A DNA stretch of 64,000 bases, from positions 62,001 to 126,000 of the forward strand of contig JAVBPG010000005.1 in the NCBI GenBank assembly GCA_031549685.1, given 5' to 3'. How positions within the stretch are numbered: position 1 is the first letter of the stretch; each line of letters starts with the position of its first letter. Shown one piece after another: positions 1 through 9,290 of the stretch. This stretch comes from JAITMY01 sp031549685. GTDB lineage: Bacteria; Bacteroidota; Bacteroidia; Bacteroidales; UBA932. The position numbers and the translations under genes were made by a program. The notes below the pieces were generated by a model. That model made no database searches. It saw nothing but the letters and a program-made list of their open reading frames with translations, and was not told where the DNA came from.

Positions 1-253
1 AATCTCCTGCTTCGGGCTGACATTGCGGGCCCCAATGCGTCCACATGCCGAATTTGGCATCTAAGAACCATTCGGGCACTTCATATTGTTGCAGGGATTC
101 CCAGGTCGGCTCGAACTTACCTGTTTTCATGGGCTCCGCATCCGCGCTCATTTTGTAGATATAATCCGGCTGCGGAATTTGAGCCACGACTGTTTTTTCC
201 GAAATAAAAACACAGAGGAGCAGTAGATTAAAAATTAGTTGTTTTTTCTTCAT
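1..253 (-). CDS. alpha-L-fucosidase GH29, N-terminal part (cut by window edge)
   Basis: Only the first 84 codons are present, read on the minus strand from an ATG at 253; the gene continues beyond position 1. The product starts with a lysine-rich, hydrophobic signal peptide (MKKKQLIFNLLLLCVF) ending near AVAQ-like residues, so it is exported. Residues from about 62 on (WFLDAKFGMWTHWGPQC) match the opening block of GH29 fucosidases, which release alpha-linked L-fucose with retention. The catalytic residues lie beyond the window. It is the last visible gene of the minus-strand CAZyme series and would remove terminal fucose. The GH29 call rests on this one motif, which is distinctive. Confidence 0.85.
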   Translation of the reverse strand, partial: MKKKQLIFNLLLLCVFISEKTVVAQIPQPDYIYKMSADAEPMKTGKFEPTWESLQQYEVPEWFLDAKFGMWTHWGPQCQPEAGD

Positions 254-381
254 GATAGAAGTTATTAATATTGTAACACGTATTTATTTCACACCCCGCG
301 TTCGGCTGGATTTGTAGTTGCTTCCCTCATTCTTACTTCATATCCAACTTCATATCCAACTCCATCACATTATCAGTAAAA

Positions 382-2913
382 TCAAAATTCCACCTTAATC
401 TCGCCGCCATACGGATTAAAATCAAACAGCACCTTACTCTGAAATAAGCGCGTGGGCAAATTCCTGCCACCCTGCGCTACCGTTATCTTTTGGCTATTTT
501 GCAGCTCTACCACCATCGTTAATGGTTCGGTAAAAAGTTTCTTATCAAGCGGCAATTCCGGAGTAATGCTTATTGCATTCTTTTTTGCAGCGCTCCTGCA
601 TTGAATATGCTTAAACTCCTCGGAGTAGGCCGCCACCTCGCGAAAAGTGCCCACCCAAATAGAGTCCGCGCGCGCTTTTACCGCATCCATGTGTTGCCAA
701 AAAACAGGCGTTGCTGCGCCAAAAGCATCGTAGCCATAGGTTATACCGTGCGTCATTCCTACGCCCCACTCCCCAAAAGTAACAAGCCCGGTAGTCCACT
801 GCTCCAGCTTTTCGCGAGTCGATTTTGAGCCAATGGCTACCTGCTGCGTGCGCGTACCTACCCGGTTTTCAGAAACAAATTTAACTGCCGCTGAATTGCT
901 TTTATTATTATTCGGATAGCAAAACGTTGCTGGCATAATGCCTATATGGGCAAATATCGCGCTGTCGTTTTTAGTAACATCTTCTTTGATCTCCTCCAGA
1001 CTGAACCTACCAAAGTTTTTATGCTCCCAGCCATGGTTGGAAATTTCATGCCCCTTATTTGACATTTCTTTGAGTTGAATCCACGTTACGCGTGTCGTAT
1101 CGGCAATACGATTCGTGCCTTCGTTGACCTTACTTCCGTTTATCCAGAATGTACCCTTAAATCCTCTTTTTTCCAGCTCAGGAAAAACAAGCGTGTAGTG
1201 CTCCCTCAAGCCGTCATCGAAGGTGTAGCTAATAGCGCAAGCCTTGTCGCCTTTGTAGGGAGCCACACGAATGGTTACGCCATCTTTTTGCCAGACAATT
1301 TTATCATCCTTTACCCTTACCACAAGCGGCGATTTACCGGCATACTCCACTACCTCTACCCTTGGATTTACCTTCCTGAAAACAATATTTTTCGATTTTG
1401 CGCCCTCCACACTCACCTCAACCTCGCCCTTGGGCGTGGAGATTTTCACGTTGTCGAATAAAATATTTCGTCCGTCGAGAATGCTTACGCGGTTGTCCTG
1501 CGACTTTACCTTGAGGTTGCGCAGGGTCATCCCGTCAGCATCGTTAATGGCCCGAATGAGCTGCTTTGTGCTCACCTCGCCGTCCTCAATAAGCACGCCG
1601 CTTAGCGGGATTTCGGGGATGCCGTTGGCCGTCATAAGCCGGTTGGCGTTCTCCACCGTAAAATCTTTTACCTGAATATTTTTCACGGTAGGCGTAAGCT
1701 TATTCACGGCCCTCTCGGGGTAGCGCGCCGCCAGCTCGCCCATGTACTGCGCGCTGCCCAGCAGGTCGAAGGTAAAGGCCTCGTTCACGTCCTTCATGCG
1801 GAGCCGCTCGTAAAAAATGCTTTCCACCCCACCGCCGCGGTTACGGCGCGTTTTGAAGCGTATGGCCGAGCGCGTTCCGTCAAAAACGCAATCGTGGGCG
1901 TAAACGTTCTTGACCACCCCCGCCGTTTCGCTGCCGCAGGTAATTCCCCCGTGGCCATGCTGCGCCAGCGAGTAGCGTATCACCACGTTCTCGGTAGGCC
2001 TGCCCACGCGCAGGCCATCCTCGGCGCGCCCGGCCTTGAGCGTAAAGCAGTCGTCGCCGCAGCTGAGCGTGCAGTACTCTATCAGCACGTTTTTGCACGA
2101 CTCAATATCCATTCCATCGCCGCTGGGCACCTTCACCGAGCTGACGGTAACGCCGCGTATAATCACGTTTTCGCAGTATATGGGGCACACGTTCCAGTGC
2201 ACAGCGCGCTCTATGGTTACGCCCTCTATCAGCACGTTGGTGCAGCTGATGGGCGCAATGGTTTTGGGGCGGTAAAACGTCCGTCCCTCCATGCCGTCGT
2301 AAATACGCTGCTCAACGGGCATCGAAAACGGAATGTCGTTCTCCACCACCGACGCGCCGTTGGGGCGCTTGCGAATCTCGGCATCCATGGGCGGGCCTAA
2401 GATTTTTCCTTCGCCGGTAACGGCAATATTATTTTCGCCGTTGGCGTAGATGAAGGCTGCCGGGCCCATGATTTCAATCCCCTCGTGCCGGGCAAATACG
2501 GGAGGAAGGTAGTCCTCGGCCTTGCCGCCGAACTCCACCTCGGCGCCTTTGGCAAAGTGAAGGTTCACGTTGCTTTTTAGGGTCATGCGGTTAGATTTCC
2601 ACTGCCCCGCAGGAATGACCACCGTGCCGCCGCCTTTCTTACTCACCTCATCAATTGTTTGATTGACAATTGCCGTAATCGGCTCGCCGGCTTTCGCGCC
2701 CCTGTCCGCAATGTTCACCGTGAGGCTGGGGAATACCGGCCGCTGCAGCTGCGGCATATCAAAGGGCGTTTTTTCAATTGGCGCAATGTCCTTGGGTAAC
2801 GCCTGCGCTCCCACTTTACCAACGGCAAGCGAGTCTGATTTGAGCTGCGCTCCGCAGTGAAAAAACAGCAGAAGGGAAATGGTAAAGAGCAGAAAACGAG
2901 GCTTGTTGTTCAT
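382..2913 (-). CDS. GH28 polygalacturonase-like / polysaccharide deacetylase (CE4-like) fusion
   Basis: 843-residue exported protein with a signal peptide at residues 1-22. Residues about 60-520 form a right-handed beta-helix of GH28 type: GDGMD at 265-269, the GDD pair at 286-288, GHGG at 320-323 and RFK at 352-354 correspond to the four GH28 catalytic blocks (NTDG, DD, GHG, RxK), with SGDG in place of NTDG. Residues about 550-760 are a NodB-like deacetylase: TFDDG at 564-568 holds the metal-binding Asp pair, and H627/H631 form an HxxxH variant of the usual H[ST]xxH. A beta-rich tail follows. GH28 enzymes hydrolyse galacturonan-type linkages; CE4 enzymes remove N- or O-acetyl groups. Joining them suggests cutting and deacetylation of the same acetylated pectic substrate, which is inference. 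Confidence 0.85.
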   Translation of the reverse strand: MNNKPRFLLFTISLLLFFHCGAQLKSDSLAVGKVGAQALPKDIAPIEKTPFDMPQLQRPVFPSLTVNIADRGAKAGEPITAIVNQTIDEVSKKGGGTVVIPAGQWKSNRMTLKSNVNLHFAKGAEVEFGGKAEDYLPPVFARHEGIEIMGPAAFIYANGENNIAVTGEGKILGPPMDAEIRKRPNGASVVENDIPFSMPVEQRIYDGMEGRTFYRPKTIAPISCTNVLIEGVTIERAVHWNVCPIYCENVIIRGVTVSSVKVPSGDGMDIESCKNVLIEYCTLSCGDDCFTLKAGRAEDGLRVGRPTENVVIRYSLAQHGHGGITCGSETAGVVKNVYAHDCVFDGTRSAIRFKTRRNRGGGVESIFYERLRMKDVNEAFTFDLLGSAQYMGELAARYPERAVNKLTPTVKNIQVKDFTVENANRLMTANGIPEIPLSGVLIEDGEVSTKQLIRAINDADGMTLRNLKVKSQDNRVSILDGRNILFDNVKISTPKGEVEVSVEGAKSKNIVFRKVNPRVEVVEYAGKSPLVVRVKDDKIVWQKDGVTIRVAPYKGDKACAISYTFDDGLREHYTLVFPELEKRGFKGTFWINGSKVNEGTNRIADTTRVTWIQLKEMSNKGHEISNHGWEHKNFGRFSLEEIKEDVTKNDSAIFAHIGIMPATFCYPNNNKSNSAAVKFVSENRVGTRTQQVAIGSKSTREKLEQWTTGLVTFGEWGVGMTHGITYGYDAFGAATPVFWQHMDAVKARADSIWVGTFREVAAYSEEFKHIQCRSAAKKNAISITPELPLDKKLFTEPLTMVVELQNSQKITVAQGGRNLPTRLFQSKVLFDFNPYGGEIKVEF

Positions 2914-2953
2914 AACGTAAATTATTCAACTAAAACTCAAAATTTTTCCGGAT

Positions 2954-4369
2954 TTACTTCTCCGCTATTTGCTTATTTAACTCCTCAATAGCACGTTCCA
3001 GCACGTTGTCTTTCCCGTCTAAGTAGGATAAATCCTGTTCGACGTAAATATCTGGTGGAATTCCGGTTGTATTATAATCTATACCATCCGAAGATAAGCA
3101 TTGCTGAGAGACCATCATGGCGTAAGCCTCCCCCGGAAGTGCCACAAACAAAACCTGCCCTAAAGAACCCGCTGTAGGAGTTCCAATAGTAACACCTCGT
3201 TTTTCTCCTTCCAATGCCAAAACAAAATATTCTGCCGCAGATTTAGTTGCATGCCCTGTCAAAACCACTAATGGCTGACGAAGCTTTTGAGAGTTTTTTA
3301 CAGGGTTAGGACGCTTTTCATCTTGCTGTTTTTTCATCGCAATCCCCTTGTAATAGGCATCATAGTGTGAGGAAAAATAAGGCCTTATTCCCGTCCCTTT
3401 TATTAGTAGTGTATCGCAAAACATTCCCCGCGCTTTAGAGTTAGCAAGATGCTCCCGCGTAAGGATGCTGGCGTGCATGTTATAGGTGGGCTCAAGAAGT
3501 AGATGATGTCCTATAGGCTGCCAAGCCACCTCGGTTCCTCCGCCATTGTAACGAAGATCAAGAATGATACCCTTACACTTACGCAACATCGGTAGATTTC
3601 TATAGAAAACAGCGCTGATAGTATCAACGTATGAGTACCAGCACGAGTTCAGCTGAATCCACCCTATTGAATCACCCACCACCTCTATATTTATTGGTTG
3701 ACGCTTGCGCAAGTTGGGAGGCATAGCCCATTCTTCGCCACCTGTGGCCTTATAGTTACGAACTAACCTGACATCTGCCTCTTCCCCATTCGTTTTTTTT
3801 ATGGTAATATCTAAAAAAGAGTTGGTAACCCCATTCTCAAGAAAAAAATTCATTGCGGTTAACTGTTTTGCGTGGGGAGTGGCCGCCGCTACATACGGAT
3901 ATACTGAATCGCGGAGGTATTGCGCTATAGGTATTGTATTAATTTTTATAATCTCGCTACCTATGGGCACCTTATCAACCATGCTTTTAGGAGTATTACG
4001 AATGATAATTTTTTTATCAACTATCATTGTGCCTAGCTGTGGCCAATCAATCATAGGTGGCATTTTAAACAAAGCTGTATGCACATCATTAAAGTGCGCC
4101 AAAAACGCCATTAATGTGCGATAGTATTCATACCCTTCTGCCTTCTCTATTTTTGGAATGTACGCCAAGTAGAGGCTATCAATATTTGCCTGCTTTAAGC
4201 GCTCATAGTAGGGGAAATTGTAGTGTAGCTCCTTCCACAGCAGCGATAGCGCGTAAACTTTCTCCTCTTTCGTTAAAGGCTTGGTTTGCGCCTTGAGCAG
4301 GTTAGCTTGCGCTATGAGTAGCAGCAGCAAGAATAGCAGTAAGGGTTGCAACTTTTTCATGGTTATCAT
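2954..4369 (-). CDS. S41-family serine peptidase (tail-specific protease/TSPc type), exported
   Basis: 471 residues with an N-terminal hydrophobic signal segment. An S41 core is visible: ILDLRYNGGG at about 269-278, nucleophile Ser377 in GHATKSAAEYF, and GTPTAGSLG at about 396-404. The Lys of the Ser/Lys dyad of CtpA-type enzymes is absent from that last block, which fits the tricorn-like S41B branch. The stop codon of the GH105 gene overlaps the first ATG as ATGA (4366-4369), so translation is probably coupled; a second ATG at 4360 (MKKLQ) is also possible. Its role among glycosidases is unclear: surface protein turnover or processing is a guess. Confidence 0.85.
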   Translation of the reverse strand: MITMKKLQPLLLFLLLLLIAQANLLKAQTKPLTKEEKVYALSLLWKELHYNFPYYERLKQANIDSLYLAYIPKIEKAEGYEYYRTLMAFLAHFNDVHTALFKMPPMIDWPQLGTMIVDKKIIIRNTPKSMVDKVPIGSEIIKINTIPIAQYLRDSVYPYVAAATPHAKQLTAMNFFLENGVTNSFLDITIKKTNGEEADVRLVRNYKATGGEEWAMPPNLRKRQPINIEVVGDSIGWIQLNSCWYSYVDTISAVFYRNLPMLRKCKGIILDLRYNGGGTEVAWQPIGHHLLLEPTYNMHASILTREHLANSKARGMFCDTLLIKGTGIRPYFSSHYDAYYKGIAMKKQQDEKRPNPVKNSQKLRQPLVVLTGHATKSAAEYFVLALEGEKRGVTIGTPTAGSLGQVLFVALPGEAYAMMVSQQCLSSDGIDYNTTGIPPDIYVEQDLSYLDGKDNVLERAIEELNKQIAEK

Positions 4370-5517
4370 TCAATATTAGATTTATTTCGTCTCTCATTAT
4401 CAACGCAGCGCAACATTTCGCAAGCAGCCAACAGATACGCTCCCACGCCAAAATCGGCTTGCGAGTCGGCATTTACCACCTGACCGGGAATGGCTTTCTC
4501 GCCTATAGGTTGTACGTAGCCCACCTTTCCGCCCAGCTGCAACGCAACTGTGGTAAGGTATGCCCACGCCTTTTCAACCACAGGAGCATACTCGGTTTTA
4601 TCCAGCAAACCATTATTCACACCCCACAGCAGGCCATAGGTAAAAAAGGCTGTGCCGCTGGTTTCGGGGCCGGGGGCAAATTCCGAATCGAGCATGCTAC
4701 GCGTCCAGTAGCCACCGGGCTGCTGCGATGCGGCCACCGCTTTTGCCATAGCCTTAAAGCGATTTATGTACAGCTCCCGGTGCGCATCGGCTTGCGGCAA
4801 ATCGGTCAACACCCTTGCAAAGGCCGCAAGCACCCAACCATCGCCGCGTGCCCAAAAATCCTTTTTACCGGTTACGGTTTTATGCCCGGGATACACATAT
4901 TTGGCATCGCGGTAGTAAAGACCTGCTTCGTGGTCGTACATTACGCTATCGGCGTAGGCAAAATACTCGTACATTTTGTCTAAATATAGCGATTTTTTAG
5001 TAATTTTATACAAGCGCGTCATGACGGGCATTGCCATGTATAGCCCGTCCGACCACCACCAGTAGCCATTAAATCCGGTGCTCATTTGATACTCCATAAC
5101 CTCGCGAGCACGCGCAATTTTGCGCTCCTCCGGATCCACGGCGTATAAATCGGCGTACACCTGAAAGCAAACTTGAAAATCGCCAAAGAGTACGTACTGA
5201 TCTTTTTCCCCGTAGGTATATTTCCACTCCTCCTTGTTATTAGACTTTGCTCCCTTCCACTCGTTATGCTCCGCCCAGGCTTTGGAAAATGCCAGGTACT
5301 CCGGCTTGCCGGTTACACGGTACGCTTCCATATTGCCTGTATGGTACACCGCGCGATGCCAAAAGGAGTTGCCATGCGCGGGATTACTACTCTGCCAGTA
5401 GTCGTTTACAAGGCATATAATTTTTTTAACGCTATCTGCCGACTGCTGCGCTTGAACTGGCAACGATAAGGCAAACATAGTAATACAAAAGACATACGCC
5501 AACTTTACTCTCGACAT
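4366..5517 (-). CDS. GH105 unsaturated uronyl hydrolase (YteR/RhiN-like)
   Basis: 383 residues with a signal peptide ending in VQAQ. The protein has the (alpha/alpha)6 barrel pattern of GH105: HRAVYHTGNMEAYRVTG near residue 55, a W-W-S-D-G-L-Y-M-A-M-P block near 155, and ARGDGWVLAAFARVL near 225, equivalent to the WARGNGW motif of the family. GH105 enzymes hydrate the 4,5-double bond of unsaturated galacturonyl or glucuronyl residues left by polysaccharide lyases. Its presence implies a lyase acting upstream, either outside the window or the BNR_4 protein next to it. It overlaps the downstream peptidase gene by 4 bp and lies 13 bp after the BNR_4 gene. Confidence 0.9.
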   Translation of the reverse strand: MSRVKLAYVFCITMFALSLPVQAQQSADSVKKIICLVNDYWQSSNPAHGNSFWHRAVYHTGNMEAYRVTGKPEYLAFSKAWAEHNEWKGAKSNNKEEWKYTYGEKDQYVLFGDFQVCFQVYADLYAVDPEERKIARAREVMEYQMSTGFNGYWWWSDGLYMAMPVMTRLYKITKKSLYLDKMYEYFAYADSVMYDHEAGLYYRDAKYVYPGHKTVTGKKDFWARGDGWVLAAFARVLTDLPQADAHRELYINRFKAMAKAVAASQQPGGYWTRSMLDSEFAPGPETSGTAFFTYGLLWGVNNGLLDKTEYAPVVEKAWAYLTTVALQLGGKVGYVQPIGEKAIPGQVVNADSQADFGVGAYLLAACEMLRCVDNERRNKSNIE

Positions 5518-5530
5518 AATTTACTTATTA

Positions 5531-6826
5531 TTACAATTTTACCTCCAAAACATAAATCATTTGCGGCTTTACCTGCTCCGATTTTTCACCATCGCCCTGC
5601 CCTACTGTCTGCACAAAAAGCTGCAGCTTGTGCTTTTTATTCCACAGCTCCGTATCGTAAGTAGGCTCCCACGAATCAACCGAAAAATCCGTCAGTTCTT
5701 TGCACCTCCAAACTCCTTGATCCAGATTATCCGTGTATGCCATAGACACCCTGCTGCCACGCTCCGCATCCCGAAAAAGATAGTACACCCTCAGCTTGCC
5801 GCCTCGCGCATCAACAGCCAAACGGGGACGCGCTATGGGTATTTTTTTAGTTCCGGTACCGCTTAAGCTAAATGGAGTGGTGCGATGTGAAACCTGCTGC
5901 TGATGCCACCCCTTACCATCGTACCAAACCAACCGATACTGCGGCACATTGCTATCCGTACTGCGCCAGTAGGTGCCAATGTATGGATTACCATTTTCGT
6001 CGGCCGCCATGCTGGTTTGATTTATCAGCTCGCTGTTTTGCGGAATCCGGCATACGTACTCAGCATTGGCCTGCGTAATGTTGCCACGGTACTTTTCGCC
6101 GATTGATTTTTCCCACGTACGTCCTCCGTCTTTTGAACGGGCATAGCACAAATCGTGGTTGGTGGCCACATTGGCTGTTTCGCGCCATACCCACGACAGG
6201 TGGATAGTACCGAATACATCTACGCACAGCTGCCAGTATGCGTTGCGCTCGTTTTCGCCGTCAAGCAACGAGCTCTGCACGCGCTCCCAACGTTTAGTGT
6301 CAACGTGGTACAAGTTCATTACCATATTACCCTTACCGGAGCTGCCGGAGCGGTAAACAAAAATGAGATTTCCATTTGCCAGGCGGTAAAATTCGGGGTA
6401 GGTAACCTTATCTTCGTCCACTCCAAGCATTGGCATTCTCTCGCCCAACTCCAGCGATTCGGGGGCCTTACTTTTACAGTAGCTGAGCGGATGCGAATGG
6501 TGGTCAAAGGCAACGTGCAGGTAGCCCTGTCCATCCGCCATTATGCTGATTACATTGTGCGCATTGGCACATTTACCGGTGTACTGCGAACGTTGAAACT
6601 CCCACCTGGCGCCACCCAACTTCCTTTTGCCCAACACCAGATAGCAGGCGCTATCGTAGTATGCTATGTACTGGGTATTGTTATGTGTTACCAAAGAGCT
6701 ACTCCTAAATATGGTAGCGTTAACCGAGGTTTTACTGAAGCCCTCCGCCACGCTAACCAACTTCTGCGCCCAAGCAATGGTGGGCAAAAGCATGCATAAA
6801 ATTAAAAACAATCTTGACGGTCTCAT
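5531..6826 (-). CDS. BNR_4 beta-propeller protein, possible polysaccharide lyase
   Basis: 431 residues with a signal peptide (MRPSRLFLILCMLLP, cleavage after AWAQ). The body shows propeller blades with NAHNVISIMADGQGYLHVAFDHH near residues 90-112 and SKDGGRTWEKS near 230, the Asp-box pattern of the BNR_4 family. That family contains seven-bladed propellers, including ulvan lyases of PL24/PL25, but many members are uncharacterised. Conserved His and Tyr residues in the second blade would fit a lyase. Its place next to a GH105 gene, which consumes lyase products, supports but does not prove lyase activity. No carbohydrate substrate can be assigned from sequence alone. Confidence 0.75.
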   Translation of the reverse strand: MRPSRLFLILCMLLPTIAWAQKLVSVAEGFSKTSVNATIFRSSSLVTHNNTQYIAYYDSACYLVLGKRKLGGARWEFQRSQYTGKCANAHNVISIMADGQGYLHVAFDHHSHPLSYCKSKAPESLELGERMPMLGVDEDKVTYPEFYRLANGNLIFVYRSGSSGKGNMVMNLYHVDTKRWERVQSSLLDGENERNAYWQLCVDVFGTIHLSWVWRETANVATNHDLCYARSKDGGRTWEKSIGEKYRGNITQANAEYVCRIPQNSELINQTSMAADENGNPYIGTYWRSTDSNVPQYRLVWYDGKGWHQQQVSHRTTPFSLSGTGTKKIPIARPRLAVDARGGKLRVYYLFRDAERGSRVSMAYTDNLDQGVWRCKELTDFSVDSWEPTYDTELWNKKHKLQLFVQTVGQGDGEKSEQVKPQMIYVLEVKL

Positions 6827-6892
6827 GCCAAATGGTTATTTAATCTCTATAGTAGTTTTGCATTTTACTACTACAAAAAATATGACACTATT

Positions 6893-9286
6893 CTACTTTA
6901 TTACCATCGTTGTTTTTGCAACCTTGTATCCATCACTGGAAATTTTGATTGTTACATTACCCGCTGTTTGCCCCGCGCGCAGAATTGCCAAGGCAAAACC
7001 ATTATGCAGCTTCCGTGTATTACCGGCAAAAAGTTCGTCGCTGTAATGGTCGCCATTATCAACGGCGATTAAGTTCGCTGCTCCCGAAACTTCAAACGTA
7101 ACTTCACCTGCAGCGGTCGGAACCTTGCGGCCTTTGGAATCTACGGTATATACTTTTACATACTGCAAATCCATGCCGTTGGCCTTCCAGCTATTGTTCT
7201 CCACTTCAATTTTCAAGGCAACCGACTTCCCCGTTGTTTCGAGCTGGTGGCGGGCGATTTCCTTACCGCCTGTGCGGGCAATAGCCGTAATTTTTCCGGC
7301 TTGGTACGGCACATCCTTCCAGTAAATCATATTCCGTTTGTTGAGTTCGCTGCTGTTTTTTTGAACGCCAAATGATTTTCCATTTACCAGCAGTTCCACC
7401 TCTTCGGCATTGGTGTAGGTAAACAGGTTCTGCTTGCTGCCATCCTTGCGGTTCCAGTGCGATGAGAGGGGTATTCGTCCCACCACAACATCATTCCACT
7501 CAATTGATTCCGACTCCTTATCCACTACTGCAATATGTACCACCGGCTCTTCGCTAAAAATGCTTTTTATCAAGTAGGCCTGTGGAAAAGGTTCAAGAGC
7601 GTGGTTGAAAAACGAATAGCTCCAACCTTTTTTAGGCCAACTGTTCGATTCGCCCCAGTATTCGATAGCACCCCAATAGGCAATGCCCACCATCTTGTCG
7701 TAGTCCATTCCGAAAAAAGGCTGCGCCAGCTCGTAGGTAGCGGCCTCACTTTGGTACAAAATCATGTTGGGTGCGTGCTTCAGATACTCCTGATAATCCG
7801 TCCAGCGATAGTTGAAGCTGGCTATTTCGGTCACGGTTGCGAGCTCGGGCGGAAGGAGCTCCGTATTAAATCCCGCATCATTTTTGCTGATAGCGTTGGC
7901 ACGAGAAGGGTACATGGCAACGGTAGTTTTACGTGTAGGGTCGTAGCGTTTTACCAGCACATCAAGTATGCGGTAGGTGGTAACTCCCCAATCGGCTGTT
8001 GGGAAACCACACAAATCTTCACGCATCTGCAGCTCGTTCCCAAGGCTCCACATAATAACAGATGGGTGATTCCTGTCGCGCTTAATCCATTCGATAATAT
8101 TCTCGTACCACAAATTAGTCCAAGGCTCACGCCCAGGCCAGTAATCTTTGTTGCTCCACTTATCGTACAGCTCGTCGGTAATTAAAATGCCGTACTTGTC
8201 GGCAAGGCGCAAAAACGACTTGGAGTATGGATTATGTGATGTGCGAACATGGTTGTACCCAAACTCCTTGAGCAACTTAAACTGCCGTTCGATGGCAAAG
8301 TCGTGCGCCGCGGCACCCACCGCTCCCAAATCGTGGTGGTTGGAAATACCCTTGAGGAAAATCTTTTTACCATTGAGCTTAAAGCCAAAATCCTTGGAGT
8401 ATTCCAGCGTACGTACTCCGAAAGTTTCGGTCAGCTTATCCAATATTCTCCCATCGGAAACAAGTGCAATTTCGGCGGTGTAAAGGTTAGGCGCTTCACA
8501 CGACCACAGCTGCGGAGCAGCAACATTTACCGCAGGCAGAACAACTTCTATCGTTTCGCTTTTACGTTTTTTGGGAACAGCGATTTCCGTAGCAGCCACC
8601 TGCTTCCCGTCAGGAGCAAATATTTTTGCCGTAACGGTAACGTTTTTCGACTTTCCCCGCATACCCTCCACCTCAACCTGTACGCTAACCTCGGCATTCT
8701 GCTCCGAAATCTTAGGCGTTGAGATGAACACACCGTTGCGCGCAACGGCAACCGAATCTTTCAGCACTAAATGCACATCGCGGTATAGCCCGCCTCCGGT
8801 GTACCACCGCGATCTGCCCTTTGTTGAGGCATAAACGGCCACTACGTTGTCGCCCTCGTAGCTAATAAGCTTGGTAACATCCGCTTCAAAACCGAGGTAA
8901 CCGTAGTCCGTCCCTCCTATTTTAACACCGTTCAAATAGGCATCGCCGTAGAGCATAATACCCTCGAAATCAAGGAGTACACGCTTGCCTTTCCATGCGG
9001 GATCGGCTTTGAAGGTTTTACGGTACCAACCATCGCTCGTAACTTTGAAGCCGCGGGCCCCGCCTGCCGACTTGTCCCAAGGCTGCTCTATTTGAAAATC
9101 GTGCGGCAAATCAAGATTTCGCCAGCCCGAATCATCAAAATCATTTTTCTGCGCATTCTCAATATTTCCGCGGTAGAATTTCCAGCCAAAGTTGAAGTTG
9201 GCCTCTTGGCGCGGCGATCCCTGCGCCCATGCTGCAGCTGCCATAAGCAGGCAGCATGCCGATAGAATCAAATTTTTCTTACTCAT
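6893..9286 (-). CDS. GH2 beta-galactosidase/beta-glucuronidase type with DUF4982
   Basis: 797 residues, signal peptide ending AAAAWAQ. The order is a sugar-binding jelly roll (residues about 25-180, with RWYTGGGLYRDVHL), an immunoglobulin-like domain, and a TIM barrel with NHPSVIMWSLGNEL, where the Glu of GNE is the general acid/base. The nucleophile is probably the Glu in LYQSEAATY. A C-terminal DUF4982-like domain begins near FFNHALEPFPQAYL. GH2 members of this layout are mostly exo-beta-galactosidases in Bacteroidetes polysaccharide loci. The next gene downstream of its stop is the BNR_4 gene, and the gap of 66 bp suggests one transcript. Confidence 0.88.
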   Translation of the reverse strand: MSKKNLILSACCLLMAAAAWAQGSPRQEANFNFGWKFYRGNIENAQKNDFDDSGWRNLDLPHDFQIEQPWDKSAGGARGFKVTSDGWYRKTFKADPAWKGKRVLLDFEGIMLYGDAYLNGVKIGGTDYGYLGFEADVTKLISYEGDNVVAVYASTKGRSRWYTGGGLYRDVHLVLKDSVAVARNGVFISTPKISEQNAEVSVQVEVEGMRGKSKNVTVTAKIFAPDGKQVAATEIAVPKKRKSETIEVVLPAVNVAAPQLWSCEAPNLYTAEIALVSDGRILDKLTETFGVRTLEYSKDFGFKLNGKKIFLKGISNHHDLGAVGAAAHDFAIERQFKLLKEFGYNHVRTSHNPYSKSFLRLADKYGILITDELYDKWSNKDYWPGREPWTNLWYENIIEWIKRDRNHPSVIMWSLGNELQMREDLCGFPTADWGVTTYRILDVLVKRYDPTRKTTVAMYPSRANAISKNDAGFNTELLPPELATVTEIASFNYRWTDYQEYLKHAPNMILYQSEAATYELAQPFFGMDYDKMVGIAYWGAIEYWGESNSWPKKGWSYSFFNHALEPFPQAYLIKSIFSEEPVVHIAVVDKESESIEWNDVVVGRIPLSSHWNRKDGSKQNLFTYTNAEEVELLVNGKSFGVQKNSSELNKRNMIYWKDVPYQAGKITAIARTGGKEIARHQLETTGKSVALKIEVENNSWKANGMDLQYVKVYTVDSKGRKVPTAAGEVTFEVSGAANLIAVDNGDHYSDELFAGNTRKLHNGFALAILRAGQTAGNVTIKISSDGYKVAKTTMVIK

Positions 9287-9290
9287 AGTT

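Noticed and set aside
1894..2400. Long plus-strand frames opposite the GH28 gene and similar antisense frames elsewhere
   Set aside because: They are mirror images of GC-rich coding sequence, without domains or start signals.
5531..6826. Calling the CAZyme run an ulvan locus because BNR_4 includes ulvan lyases
   Set aside because: No sulfatase lies in the run and GH28, GH127 and GH115 fit terrestrial plant glycans better; BNR_4 is too broad.
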